Assembly (NCBI GenBank): GCA_017430135.1
Contig: JAFRNM010000016.1
Span: 1-58,117 of the forward strand
Source of the DNA: Clostridia bacterium
GTDB taxonomy: Bacteria; Bacillota; Clostridia; TANB77; CAG-508
Length of the DNA: 58,117 bases
Direction of reading: 5' to 3'
Shown: in pieces, positions 24,609 through 32,761 of the stretch
Layout of the letters: each line of letters opens with the position of its first letter
How positions within the stretch are numbered: position 1 is the stretch's first letter
Program-made: the position numbers and the translations under genes
Notes under the pieces: generated by a model
The model's input: the letters and a program-made list of their open reading frames with translations, nothing else
Told to the model about the DNA's origin: nothing
The model's database searches: none

Positions 24609-25181
24609 TTATTCAAACTCATCTTCTTCCTCTTTAATTTTTGATTTATTTATTTTCAAATTTAATTTTTTTATTTGTTCTTTTAGCTTATTATTTTCTT
24701 CTTTTAATAATTCATTTTCAAGAAATAAAATATCCTCATTTTTATAATTCCTATTAATAACATTTTCAGCTCCCATACTTAAGTATTTATCTTCTCCAAC
24801 AATAATATGGTCAATAAATTTTATATTAAATACATCCAGCAATTTATTAACAATATTAGATAATTCAATATCAAATTTACTAGGTGTTAATTCATTGGAT
24901 GGATGGTTATGTACCAAAATCACTTTTTCACTTGCTGATACCAAAGCAGTTCTAATAATAAATTTTTCATCAACTTCAACATGATTTCCTGTTCCAACTC
25001 CTATAAGGCTGACATCTCTAATATTATTTTTTCCATCTAAGCCAACTAATAATAAGTGTTCCTGTATTGCATCCTTTATTTCTTGAACTTCTTTTAAATT
25101 ATATACATGTTCTGGTTCAGTAACTTTTATTCTTTCAATTTTATTATTTGGCTTTTTTTGTATTTCAATTTTTAAACTCAA
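24609..25181 (-). CDS. RadC/JAB-domain protein with acidic tail
   Basis: A 190-residue protein, TTG start with GGAG 10 nt upstream. The JAMM-type zinc motif is clear: LVHNHPSNELTPSKFDIELS with DHIIVG following. RadC proteins are frequent cargo of plasmids and ICEs, and their enzyme activity is unsettled. The C-terminal 50 residues are a coiled-coil (NELLKEENNKLKEQIKKLNLKI) ending KEEEDEFE. No gene lies within 130 nt downstream, so this acidic tail is not explained by a ribosome binding site for a neighbour. Confidence 0.85.
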   Translation of the reverse strand: MSLKIEIQKKPNNKIERIKVTEPEHVYNLKEVQEIKDAIQEHLLLVGLDGKNNIRDVSLIGVGTGNHVEVDEKFIIRTALVSASEKVILVHNHPSNELTPSKFDIELSNIVNKLLDVFNIKFIDHIIVGEDKYLSMGAENVINRNYKNEDILFLENELLKEENNKLKEQIKKLNLKINKSKIKEEEDEFE

Positions 25182-25226
25182 TATTTCATTTCTCCTCTTT
25201 CAAATTTTAAAATTAAATATTCAAAA

Positions 25227-25283
25227 AAAATAAATAAAGAAAAGAATAACAATTTTTGTCGTTATTCCTTTCTTTATTTATTT
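25227..25283. terminator. Large bidirectional terminator-like inverted repeat
   Basis: AAATAAATAAAGAAA and AATAAC are mirrored by GTTATT and TTCTTTATTTATTT around a short loop (aatttttgtc). It follows the truncated SpoIIID-like gene and separates it from the radC-like gene. It may lie near the right end of the element. Confidence 0.7.
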
Positions 25284-25311
25284 TTTGTCGAATCGTGCTG
25301 TAACATCTATT

Positions 25312-25536
25312 TTACACTCTAACTGCTAACTTAACTTTTGCTTGTGGTGACCAAGCTGTTCCCCTTGATAATAGTATGATTGATGGTATTTTATAAATCT
25401 CCACTTTTGGCAACTCCATGTGTACTGTGCTTTTGCTTATGCCATATCTTTTGGCCGCTCCTCTTACTGTATCTTTTGAATCTATTATATAATGTGCAAG
25501 CTTTACTGCTCGTTCTTCTATTGATATATTTTTCAT
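25312..25536 (-). pseudogene. Truncated or chimeric SpoIIID-like regulator
   Basis: From ATG 25536 (MKNISIEERAVKLAHYI) the first 41 residues match the N-terminus and helix-turn-helix of SpoIIID (DTVRGAAKRYGISKSTVH). After STVH the expected KDLTERLP...RHIRGGxATKxKY ending is missing and is replaced by an unrelated 34-residue stretch (starting MELPKVEIYK). Neither of the other frames restores it convincingly. The product would keep part of the DNA-binding domain. It may be a remnant from element insertion or another rearrangement. A functional spoIIID may be elsewhere. Confidence 0.6.
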
Positions 25537-25581
25537 ATAGAAAACCCCCATACGAATAGTTTTGTTTAATTCTATTCGCAT

Positions 25582-25774
25582 GAATGTTTAATTAGAACGA
25601 TGTTTTGCCTATTTATTTTTCAAGTATTATATATATATAAATTATCTACATCTTTTTTTCTTTAAATAATAGCGAACAAACAAAAATAGTAGAAATCATA
25701 TTCTACTATTTTACTGGCTCCATCACCAGTCATTTTATCGTTATGTTAATTATTATTTATTAATCATTAATTAT
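25582..25774. other. Intergenic region with two hairpins
   Basis: Contains AATAGTAGAA-ATCATAT-TTCTACTATT (about 25686-25712) and ACTGG-CTCCATCA-CCAGT (about 25713-25730), likely terminators of the small ORF upstream, and AT-rich DNA with no coding character. The right boundary of the mobile element could lie here. Confidence 0.4.
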
Positions 25775-25888
25775 TTATAGTATTTTATCTGCATTAATAT
25801 TAGCAACAAGACTATTTTTATCTACAGTATATTCTTCGTTAAGTTTATCTGCATCATTAATTTTTACACCTTTAATCATTTTTAACAT
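25775..25888 (-). CDS. 37-residue hypothetical peptide
   Basis: ATG 25888 has GAGGTG 5 nt upstream. The peptide is polar (MLKMIKGVKINDADKLNEEY, then TVDKNSLVANINADKIL) and looks like the N-terminal fragment of a larger protein or a peptide precursor. No maturation enzymes are nearby. It lies at the left edge of the immunity-gene island. Confidence 0.45.
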   Translation of the reverse strand: MLKMIKGVKINDADKLNEEYTVDKNSLVANINADKIL

Positions 25889-25937
25889 GAAAACACCTCT
25901 ATTCAATATTATTATATCATGTTATTTGGTTTCCCAT

Positions 25938-26119
25938 TTAAACAAGCGAAAAATCACTTATCTTACAAGCTTTTTTATATAAATCAGCTCTTAATACATT
26001 CTTTATAATATCTTTATCTAGAATATATCCTTCGAAAAATTCTTGATTTCCTCGTCTGGCTTTTGCAAATTTTCTCCTGGTTTAAATTTTTCAATAAATT
26101 TGCTTATACAATTATTCAT
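25938..26119 (-). pseudogene. Frameshifted small gene of the immunity island
   Basis: ATG 26119 starts MNNCISKFIEKFKP, then the sense frame changes by -1 to RRKFAKARRGNQEFFEGYIL, DKDIIKNVLRADLYKKACKI, stopping at 25938. One missing base near 26075 would restore a ~60-residue protein. No CGG is involved, so this is an ordinary decay-type frameshift and a useful contrast to the T4SS sites. Function unknown. Confidence 0.45.
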
Positions 26120-26122
26120 AAA

Positions 26123-26887
26123 CTATTCCTCCTCACACTCTTCCCACAATAACTTACAATAGGCATTATTGAAATCCACATTTTCATAATCTTCTATAAA
26201 TTTAGGATTAATAATTACAACCTCTTCTTTATCTTTATATGGATGCAATCTTACTTTTTTGTTAAAAAGCACACCTTGAGCACTATAAAAAATCATTTGA
26301 TTTGCTATTCCTACTGCTTTATTTTCTTCAGATTCAGGAATATTTTCTATGCTTACATCTGGTCGTCCAAATTTTCGAAGCCCCCTTGTATGTAGCCATA
26401 TATTTCCGTCTTCCATCTTTGAAAGTAATATTTTAACATGTGAATACACATCAAATTCCTTTGAAAAGATTTTTTCTGTAAATTCTTCTGCTGAATATAA
26501 TGAAAACGTTTGCATATCTAGAACAGCAATTGCTCCTGTATCTAAAAATGCTTGTACAACTCCTATTGTATTTCGCAAATATTTTAAATTATCATCTTGC
26601 TCAATTTCTCCATTTACAATTGCCCAAATATTTTCTTTTTGTATTTTTTCGTATAATTTTGGTTGTTCCTCTCTTAGTATTTTTCCTAACGTTCCTCCTA
26701 TTAAATTATCCATATATTCACCATGTTGTTCTCTTGTAAGCATATTCATATTTAGACCTTCTGGAACTTCGTCTATATTGTGACGTTCTCTTGAAATTTC
26801 TAGTTCTTCTTCTTTTGCTCCAAATATAACATAGAACATTAGTGGGTGATAATTAATATCTTCATAATATGGTCTTTCGTAATTCAT
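26123..26887 (-). CDS. DUF4261 domain protein
   Basis: A 254-residue soluble acidic protein. The region WAIVNGEIEQDDNLKYLRNTIGVVQAFLDTGAIAVLDMQTFSLYSAEEF and LHTRGLRKFGRPDVSI is typical of DUF4261 proteins, which are common beside polymorphic-toxin immunity genes. It ends in EECEEE but lies outside the element. It starts the leftward run of immunity-type genes. Confidence 0.7.
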   Translation of the reverse strand: MNYERPYYEDINYHPLMFYVIFGAKEEELEISRERHNIDEVPEGLNMNMLTREQHGEYMDNLIGGTLGKILREEQPKLYEKIQKENIWAIVNGEIEQDDNLKYLRNTIGVVQAFLDTGAIAVLDMQTFSLYSAEEFTEKIFSKEFDVYSHVKILLSKMEDGNIWLHTRGLRKFGRPDVSIENIPESEENKAVGIANQMIFYSAQGVLFNKKVRLHPYKDKEEVVIINPKFIEDYENVDFNNAYCKLLWEECEEE

Positions 26888-26972
26888 AAATCTTTCCTCC
26901 TATAATATTTTTACAAATTTATTCCAAATAATAGTAATTTTTAAAATATGTATATTTCCTTCCAGTATTGTT

Positions 26973-27437
26973 TTATTTACTATCTAAATCAATATTTGAT
27001 TCTAGAAACTCAAAATACTTTTTGTCATCTTCTTCAAATATTTCTTTTCCTTCAAGCATATATGCTCTTAATAAATTTTCAGTTGCCAAATCATTTTTCC
27101 TTAATTCAAATGCACTTTGTCCTAATCTAAGCAATATAAAAGGATTATTAATTCCTTCTCCAGACAAATTATTCTTTGCATCCTCAAATTTATTAAAAGC
27201 TTCTTCATATTTTCCTTGCATATAGTAAATATCTCCAATTGATGTTAAAAACCATACTATTTCCCTAAAGTTTTTCTTAGGTTCCGGTATTAACTTTAGA
27301 GCTTTTTCCCATATTTCTAGTGCTTTATCATATTCTTTAGTATCAAAATATTTATTACCTTTTTCTGCAAGCTTGTCTAATTCAAATTGTAATTGTTCTG
27401 GAATATCTTCTTCAACAATCTCCTTATCAATTTTCAT
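26973..27437 (-). CDS. TPR-repeat protein, possible immunity protein
   Basis: A 154-residue protein with at least three TPR-like helical pairs (KGNKYFDTKEYDKALEIWEKAL, GDIYYMQGKYEEAFNKFEDA, LRLGQSAFELRKNDLATENL). Soluble and acidic. Small stand-alone TPR proteins of this size occur in immunity-gene arrays. It lies 18 nt after the DUF3916-like gene. It likely binds a protein partner; which one is unknown. Confidence 0.75.
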   Translation of the reverse strand: MKIDKEIVEEDIPEQLQFELDKLAEKGNKYFDTKEYDKALEIWEKALKLIPEPKKNFREIVWFLTSIGDIYYMQGKYEEAFNKFEDAKNNLSGEGINNPFILLRLGQSAFELRKNDLATENLLRAYMLEGKEIFEEDDKKYFEFLESNIDLDSK

Positions 27438-27455
27438 TTATTATTTTCTCCTATA

Positions 27456-27929
27456 CTATAGTTCTCCATAAAACCATAATTCTGTTTCATATTTAAAATC
27501 ATCATCATTTAAAGTTTCTTTAAAGCCTATTTCTTTTAGATTGGTTTGAATATCCAATCTTTGCTTTAATGATTTCTCTGAATCTAATCTTTTCCAAGTT
27601 TGATACGAATTTTCTCTTTTCCAAAAATTATTATAATATTCTTCATCATAAAATAATATAATTCTGGAACAACTTATTCCGTTAGTCACAATCATCCCTA
27701 CAATTTTACAAAATTTATTATTATCTTTGTGTTTAATAAATTTTTCCGTTATTTCGAGCCATTTAAGTATGAATTTTCTTTTAATACTATTTGGAGATTC
27801 ATCTAAAAAATTATTACTAGGTACTACAAATTCTTCATACACATTATCTTTCATTACTGGTTCAAATAAATCTATTTTATTAAATAATGTATTTACTTTT
27901 CTATAAATACCTCTTTGTTTTTTCATCAT
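27456..27929 (-). CDS. DUF3916-like protein
   Basis: A 157-residue protein beginning KKQRGIYRKVNTLFNKIDLF, similar to DUF3916 proteins, with a central IKRKFILKWLEITEKFI and a C-terminal region with conserved aromatic residues. Such proteins occur in arrays of candidate immunity genes. Identity is by remembered pattern only. Confidence 0.55.
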   Translation of the reverse strand: MMKKQRGIYRKVNTLFNKIDLFEPVMKDNVYEEFVVPSNNFLDESPNSIKRKFILKWLEITEKFIKHKDNNKFCKIVGMIVTNGISCSRIILFYDEEYYNNFWKRENSYQTWKRLDSEKSLKQRLDIQTNLKEIGFKETLNDDDFKYETELWFYGEL

Positions 27930-28039
27930 ATCCTCCGATAAACATTTTATATTTTATACCGAATATCAAAATATTAAGATTATTGCATATTATATATTAA
28001 ATAATTGAATATAATTTTGCATAATCACTTATAATTCCA

Positions 28040-28723
28040 CTATAATTTAATATAATGAACCATATCATATGGATAATATTGCTCATTTTTCAAATCGTCG
28101 TCTAAGAAACCAAGTCTTTTGGCAACGGCACCTGCTTCAAAACACCAATAACCATAATAAAGATTTTCATCTTTAATCTTGTGGGTATCATACCATGAAC
28201 TTCCTTGACTACCTTTATACCATCCCCTTAGATATTTCACTAATTCTTCCATATTATTGCTATTTATACATTGTATTAAATCTTTGTAAGAACGAGAAAA
28301 CGATATTTTTGATTTATACGGATTATCCTTGGAACCTAAAAGTACAAAATCCAAAAGAAAATCATATGTATCAGCTTCCATTAATTTACTTCTTATTCTG
28401 TTTAACTGAACATCATTTAATCCTAAAAGATAAGCTAATGAAGCAACGCAAAGATTATCTTCATACACTCCACCATTCCATGATTCACAAAATAAATCTA
28501 GCATACTTTCAAATTCCTGCTTTATTTCATTTATAGAATCTCCTCTTGAATATTTAGCTATAAGTATTCCTATTTGTATTAGTAGTATATCATCTTTTAT
28601 TGACTCAACTCTATCTTCTTCAATTTCACCATTATCAAGACTATCCTGAAACATTTGAATATCTTCTAGTTCTTCAAGAATAAAAGTATCAAAATATTCC
28701 TTTGTTTTAATACTATCTCTCAT
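28040..28723 (-). CDS. PoNi-type immunity protein (DUF1910/DUF1911)
   Basis: A 227-residue protein. The N-terminal half fits DUF1910 (MRDSIKTKEYFDTFI and IAKYSRGDSINEIK) and the C-terminal half fits DUF1911 (WYDTHKIKDENLYYGYWCFE then AGAVAKRLGF and YYPYDMVHY). These proteins neutralise PoNe DNase toxins of type VI, VII and other secretion systems. No PoNe toxin gene is in the window, so this is an orphan immunity gene that may protect against neighbours' toxins. Confidence 0.9.
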   Translation of the reverse strand: MRDSIKTKEYFDTFILEELEDIQMFQDSLDNGEIEEDRVESIKDDILLIQIGILIAKYSRGDSINEIKQEFESMLDLFCESWNGGVYEDNLCVASLAYLLGLNDVQLNRIRSKLMEADTYDFLLDFVLLGSKDNPYKSKISFSRSYKDLIQCINSNNMEELVKYLRGWYKGSQGSSWYDTHKIKDENLYYGYWCFEAGAVAKRLGFLDDDLKNEQYYPYDMVHYIKL

Positions 28724-28954
28724 CCCTGTTCCTCCCCATGTCTCTTATTTACGAATTGCTTCTTCTATTATTTTCACCACTTCAATTAAGCAACCGCTGT
28801 ATATTTTTTTATTCTCTATTATTAGATCTTCACTTATTAATGCTATTACGACAATAATTACATCATATTTTTATTCATATTCATTATATTATAATACTTT
28901 TCATTAAAAATCAAGTGTGTTTTAAAAGTTGCCCATATTTAGAATTGAGGGCTT

Positions 28955-29482
28955 TTATGATTTTTTATTTACCACTTTTCCAGGAATCCCTACAATTGTT
29001 GAATTTTCTGGAACGTCTTTTAAAACTACGCAATTAGCTCCAATTTTAACATTATTCCCAATTTTAATTGGTCCAAGTATTTTAGCACCTGAGCCTACCA
29101 TTACATTGTTTCCTAAATCTGGATGTCGTTTATATTTGTCTTTCCCTGTTCCACCTAAAGTGCTATTATGGTATATTGTACAATCATCTCCTATTGTAGA
29201 TGTTTCCCCGATTACAATTCCCATTCCATGGTCTATAAATAGCCTTCTACCTATTTGTGCTCCTGGATGTATTTCTATTCCTGTAATATGTCTTGCAATT
29301 TGTGATATTAACCTTGCAATAAAAAATAAATTTCTGCAATAAAAAAAGTGTGAAATTCTATAAAAAAATAATGCATGAAAACCCGGGTATAAAAGTATTG
29401 CCTCTATTATACTTCTACACGCCGGGTCTTTTTCATAAATATTTTTGGCATCTTCATATAGATTTATAAAAAATTTTTTCAT
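28955..29482 (-). CDS. cysE: Serine O-acetyltransferase
   Basis: A 175-residue short CysE/EpsC-type enzyme. Left-handed hexapeptide repeats run from about 70 ([28 protein letters not shown]) with the catalytic His in DHGMG and a further HNSTLGG. It makes O-acetylserine from serine and acetyl-CoA for cysteine synthesis. It is divergent from the FAD oxidoreductase with only a short shared region. The last residues [10 protein letters not shown] fit the C-terminal tail that contacts cysteine synthase or is feedback sensitive. Confidence 0.93.
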   Translation of the reverse strand: MKKFFINLYEDAKNIYEKDPACRSIIEAILLYPGFHALFFYRISHFFYCRNLFFIARLISQIARHITGIEIHPGAQIGRRLFIDHGMGIVIGETSTIGDDCTIYHNSTLGGTGKDKYKRHPDLGNNVMVGSGAKILGPIKIGNNVKIGANCVVLKDVPENSTIVGIPGKVVNKKS

Positions 29483-29604
29483 AATATCACCTATCTTATA
29501 TTATGAAAAATGTAAACCATTTGTGTTCCTTTTTATACCTCATATGGTTTACATTGCTATTTTGGTTTTTTTGTGTTAAAATAGTTACTAGAAAGGATTT
29601 TACA

Positions 29605-31158
29605 ATGCTTAGAATTAATAATTTAAAAATAAAAAAAGATTTATCTGGAAATGAAGTTATTAGCTTAGCTTTAGATAAATTTCACATAAATAAAAATGAT
29701 ATTTTAAATGTTTTTATTTCCAAAAAATCAATCGATGCAAGAAAAAAGGATGATGTTCATTACACATATTCGATAGATTTGGATGTTAAAGATGAGAATA
29801 AATATAAAAAATTAGATAAAGTTAAAAGGTTAGAATTACCTCCAATTAAGGTGAATCGAATTTCTAGTAAACGCCCTGTTATTGTAGGTGCTGGACCAGC
29901 TGGACTTTTTGCTGCTCTTACTTTTGTTCAAAATGGTATTAAACCAATTGTTATTGAACAAGGTAAACCTGTTGAAGAACGTATTAAAGATGTTGAAGAA
30001 TTTAAGAAAACTGGCAGATTAAACAACATGAGCAATGTTCAATTTGGCGAAGGTGGTGCTGGTACTTTTTCTGATGGTAAACTTACAACTGGTATTAACA
30101 GTCCTTATTGTAAGAAGGTTCTTCAAGAGTTTGTAAACTTTGGAGCTCCAAGCCAAATCTTGTATTTAAGCAAACCACATATTGGAACAGATAATTTAGT
30201 TAACATTGTAAGAAATATGAGAAATTATATTATCTCTCAAGGTGGAGAATTTTTATTTAATGAGAAAGTTACAGATTTTGAATTTACAAATAATAAAATT
30301 TCTGCTATATATTGCAGTAAGAAAATTGAAACAGATAGTGTAATTCTTGCAATTGGTCATAGCAGTAGAGATACATTTGAAAAGCTTTACGAAAAAGGTG
30401 TTAATATGGAGCAAAAGGATTTCTCTGTTGGAGTTAGAATTGAACATTTACAAAGTGAAATTAATAAAGCTCAATATGGTACAATAACAAAACTTAAACT
30501 TCCACCCGCTGAATATAAGTTAGCATACCATTCTCCAAACGGTCATTCTTGCTACACATTTTGTATGTGCCCTGGTGGACAAGTTGTAGCATCTTCTAGT
30601 GAAGAAAATTCAATTGTTACAAACGGAATGAGTAATTTCCTAAGAGATGGAAAAAATGCCAACTCTGCTCTTTTGGTTGGAATTACCCCAGAGGATTATG
30701 AGGGAAATTCACCATTAGCTGGAATGTATTTCCAAAAAAATTTGGAAGAAAAAGCATTTAAACTTGGCGGAAATAATTACAATGCCCCTGCCCAAAGAGT
30801 AGAAGACTTCTTGAAAAACAGAAAATCAGACCATATTGGAATTGTTGAACCAAGCTATAAACCAGGTGTTACACTATGTAATTTAAATGACTTATTTCCT
30901 GATTTTGTAAATCAAACTTTAAAAGAAGGTTTACTTCATTTTGATACAAAATTAAAAGGATTTGCTCACCCAGATAGTATTTTAACTGGTGTTGAAACTA
31001 GAACATCTTCACCTGTTAGAATTTTAAGAAATGATAATTTAGTTTCAAATATAGAAGGCCTATATCCCTGTGGCGAAGGCGCTGGATATGCTGGTGGAAT
31101 TATGACAGCTGCTGTTGACGGAATTAAATGTGCAATAAAAATCCTAGAAAATGAATGA
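29605..31158 (+). CDS. FAD-dependent oxidoreductase (COG2509 type)
   Basis: About 517 residues from ATG 29605 (GAAAGGA upstream); a longer frame upstream encodes a Trp/Phe-rich stretch with no ribosome binding site. A small N-terminal domain of about 85 residues precedes the dinucleotide-binding motif VIVGAGPAGLFAAL. Further conserved segments are FGEGGAGTFSDGKLTTG and a C-terminal GEGAGYAGGIMTAAVDGIK. This is the widespread uncharacterised FAD dehydrogenase family of Firmicutes. The physiological substrate is unknown. It ends at the perfect terminator 31171-31216. Confidence 0.88.
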   Translation: MLRINNLKIKKDLSGNEVISLALDKFHINKNDILNVFISKKSIDARKKDDVHYTYSIDLDVKDENKYKKLDKVKRLELPPIKVNRISSKRPVIVGAGPAGLFAALTFVQNGIKPIVIEQGKPVEERIKDVEEFKKTGRLNNMSNVQFGEGGAGTFSDGKLTTGINSPYCKKVLQEFVNFGAPSQILYLSKPHIGTDNLVNIVRNMRNYIISQGGEFLFNEKVTDFEFTNNKISAIYCSKKIETDSVILAIGHSSRDTFEKLYEKGVNMEQKDFSVGVRIEHLQSEINKAQYGTITKLKLPPAEYKLAYHSPNGHSCYTFCMCPGGQVVASSSEENSIVTNGMSNFLRDGKNANSALLVGITPEDYEGNSPLAGMYFQKNLEEKAFKLGGNNYNAPAQRVEDFLKNRKSDHIGIVEPSYKPGVTLCNLNDLFPDFVNQTLKEGLLHFDTKLKGFAHPDSILTGVETRTSSPVRILRNDNLVSNIEGLYPCGEGAGYAGGIMTAAVDGIKCAIKILENE

Positions 31159-31170
31159 ACCTTCGGTGCC

Positions 31171-31216
31171 AAAAAAGCTGGAATTCGGAGACACTTCCCC
31201 GAATTCCAGCTTTTTT
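31171..31216. terminator. Perfect bidirectional terminator
   Basis: An 18-bp perfect stem (AAAAAAGCTGGAATTCGG at 31171-31188 with its complement at 31199-31216) has A/T runs on both sides and separates two convergent genes. Confidence 0.95.
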
Positions 31217-31224
31217 CCCGAAAG

Positions 31225-32127
31225 TCATTCATCCCAATCTGGAACATATTCTTCTTCATGTTCCCCTAAGTCTTGCATATAACCATTTTCAATATCTAGC
31301 TCATATACATAGTTTTCTATTTCTTCATATTCTTCTTTTGTTAACTTTCTATTTAAGTTTTCCACATTTTTTGCTAAATATGTTGGAAAGTATTGCGCCA
31401 TAATGCTTACAAAGATTTTTTCACTCATATTTTCTTTAATCCATTTTAAAACTTGTTTTGAATTTTCAATTTCTCCTGGTAATACTAAATGTCTAATCAT
31501 TAAGCCTTTTTGCATAATTCCTTCATCATTTAAAATCGGCTCACCTACTTGTCTATACATCTCCAGAATTGCTTGTGTTGTAATCTCAAAATAATTATTC
31601 ACACCAGAATATTTCTTACCAAGCTCATTGTAATAATATTTTAAATCCGGCAAATATATATCTATATAGCCTTCTAACATTTTTAAGGTTTCTACTTTTT
31701 CATATCCATTTGTGTTATAAACGATAGGAATTTTTAGGCCTTTTCCCTTTGCAATTTTCAAAGACTCAATTATCTGCGGTACATAACTTGTCGGAGTTAC
31801 AAGATTTATATTTTCCACCCCTTTTTCCTGTTGTAACATAAAGATATTTGCAAGTTCCTCTATTGTAATCTCTCTTCCTTTCCCTAATTGGCTTATTTCA
31901 TAATTTTGACAAAAGATGCATCTCATTGTACAGTTAGAGAAAAAAACAGTTCCTGATCCATTTTCACCGCTTATACATGGTTCTTCAAAATTATGTGTTG
32001 AATATAATGCAATTTTAACTTTATCTTCTGATTTACAAAAACCTTGCTTTCCTTCCAATCTATTAACTTTACACTTGTGAGGACATATCTCACATTTTTC
32101 TAAACAATTACTAATATTATTTTCCAT
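31225..32127 (-). CDS. Radical SAM protein, PflA-like (COG1313)
   Basis: About 300 residues from ATG 32127 (GTG at 32142 also possible). An N-terminal Cys-rich segment (CEICPHKCKVNRLEGKQGFC) precedes the radical-SAM motif CTMRCIFCQN (CxxxCxxC). The middle includes the TPTSYVPQI and YNTNGYE segments typical of this PflA-like group. It uses SAM and a 4Fe-4S cluster; the target is unknown. The C-terminus is unusually acidic (EHEEEYVPDWDE). Confidence 0.88.
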   Translation of the reverse strand: MENNISNCLEKCEICPHKCKVNRLEGKQGFCKSEDKVKIALYSTHNFEEPCISGENGSGTVFFSNCTMRCIFCQNYEISQLGKGREITIEELANIFMLQQEKGVENINLVTPTSYVPQIIESLKIAKGKGLKIPIVYNTNGYEKVETLKMLEGYIDIYLPDLKYYYNELGKKYSGVNNYFEITTQAILEMYRQVGEPILNDEGIMQKGLMIRHLVLPGEIENSKQVLKWIKENMSEKIFVSIMAQYFPTYLAKNVENLNRKLTKEEYEEIENYVYELDIENGYMQDLGEHEEEYVPDWDE

Positions 32128-32169
32128 ACAATTATTATACACGATTTTTATAACTTTTTCAATAAAAAA

Positions 32170-32191
32170 AAATCTACTACAAAGTAGATTT
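32170..32191 (-). terminator. Terminator at the end of the S10-spc-alpha operon
   Basis: AAATCTACT-ACAA-AGTAGATTT with T-runs on both sides; on the minus strand it ends transcription after rplQ. Confidence 0.85.
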
Positions 32192-32207
32192 TTTTATTTG
32201 ATATCAA

Positions 32208-32744
32208 TTAAATTAACATTAATATAGCTCTTTCTGCACCATCACCTTTTCTAGGTCCAGCTTTTACTATTCTTGTATATCCTCCTACGTTTTTATCAGC
32301 GTATTTTGGAGCAATTTCGTTGAATAATTTTGCTGGTAGGTCTACGTTATTACCTTCGCTATCTTTTACTTTGTTAATTTTTCTCATTATTTTTCTTCTA
32401 GCATTTAATCTAGATGGCATGTCTTTTTGTCTTTTCTCAGTTGTTTCTTCTTTAACAACTTTTAAATATTCTTTACCATTTTTGCTTTTTACTAATTCAG
32501 TAATTTTATTACCTTTAGAATCTAATTTAGCTTTTACAATTTTAGCATCAACTGTTTCAAAGTTATCTTTTTCTTTAATTGCTAAGGCAATTATAGAATC
32601 TGCTATAGCTTTTACTTCTTTTGCTCTTGGTAAAGTTGTTTCTATTTTACCATGATATATAAGGTCTGTTGTTAAAGTTTTTAACATTGCTATTCTTATA
32701 TCTGTTGTTCTACCTAATTTTCTATTTGTAGCCAATTTGTTCAC
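32208..32744 (-). CDS. rplQ: 50S ribosomal protein L17 with internal insertion
   Basis: 178 residues starting at GTG (NKLATNRKLGRTTDIRIAML). The C-terminal GGYTRIVKAGPRKGDGAERA is standard L17. Between about 75 and 145 there is an extra Lys-rich segment (LDSKGNKITELVKSKNGKEY and following) not present in the usual 115-130-residue L17. L17 sits at the bottom of the 50S subunit. Last gene of the alpha operon. Confidence 0.95.
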   Translation of the reverse strand: MNKLATNRKLGRTTDIRIAMLKTLTTDLIYHGKIETTLPRAKEVKAIADSIIALAIKEKDNFETVDAKIVKAKLDSKGNKITELVKSKNGKEYLKVVKEETTEKRQKDMPSRLNARRKIMRKINKVKDSEGNNVDLPAKLFNEIAPKYADKNVGGYTRIVKAGPRKGDGAERAILMLI

Positions 32745-32761
32745 CTTCCTTATTTTTTTCT

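Larger units (their letters stand above)
1492..25181 (-). mobile_element. Integrative and conjugative element with Gram-positive T4SS (ends approximate)
   Basis: The block combines a tyrosine integrase at its left edge, ArdC-like and RadC proteins, a full set of Gram-positive T4SS genes (VirB4, PrgI, VirB6, VirB2-like, VirD4, M23 hydrolase), a MobP3-type relaxase with an RHH partner and a candidate oriT. The order is typical of conjugative transposons of Clostridia. Nearly all genes point left. I could not find direct repeats marking attL and attR. The left end lies in about 1440-1495. The right end lies somewhere after the radC-like gene, probably within 25182-25770. No accessory antibiotic resistance gene is present. 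Cargo is instead a DNA methyltransferase, a SAM synthetase and a sortase/adhesin pair. Confidence 0.85.

Noticed and set aside
25938..26119. Another CGG-type recoding site
   Set aside because: The frame change is -1 with no CGG nearby, so it looks like normal gene decay.
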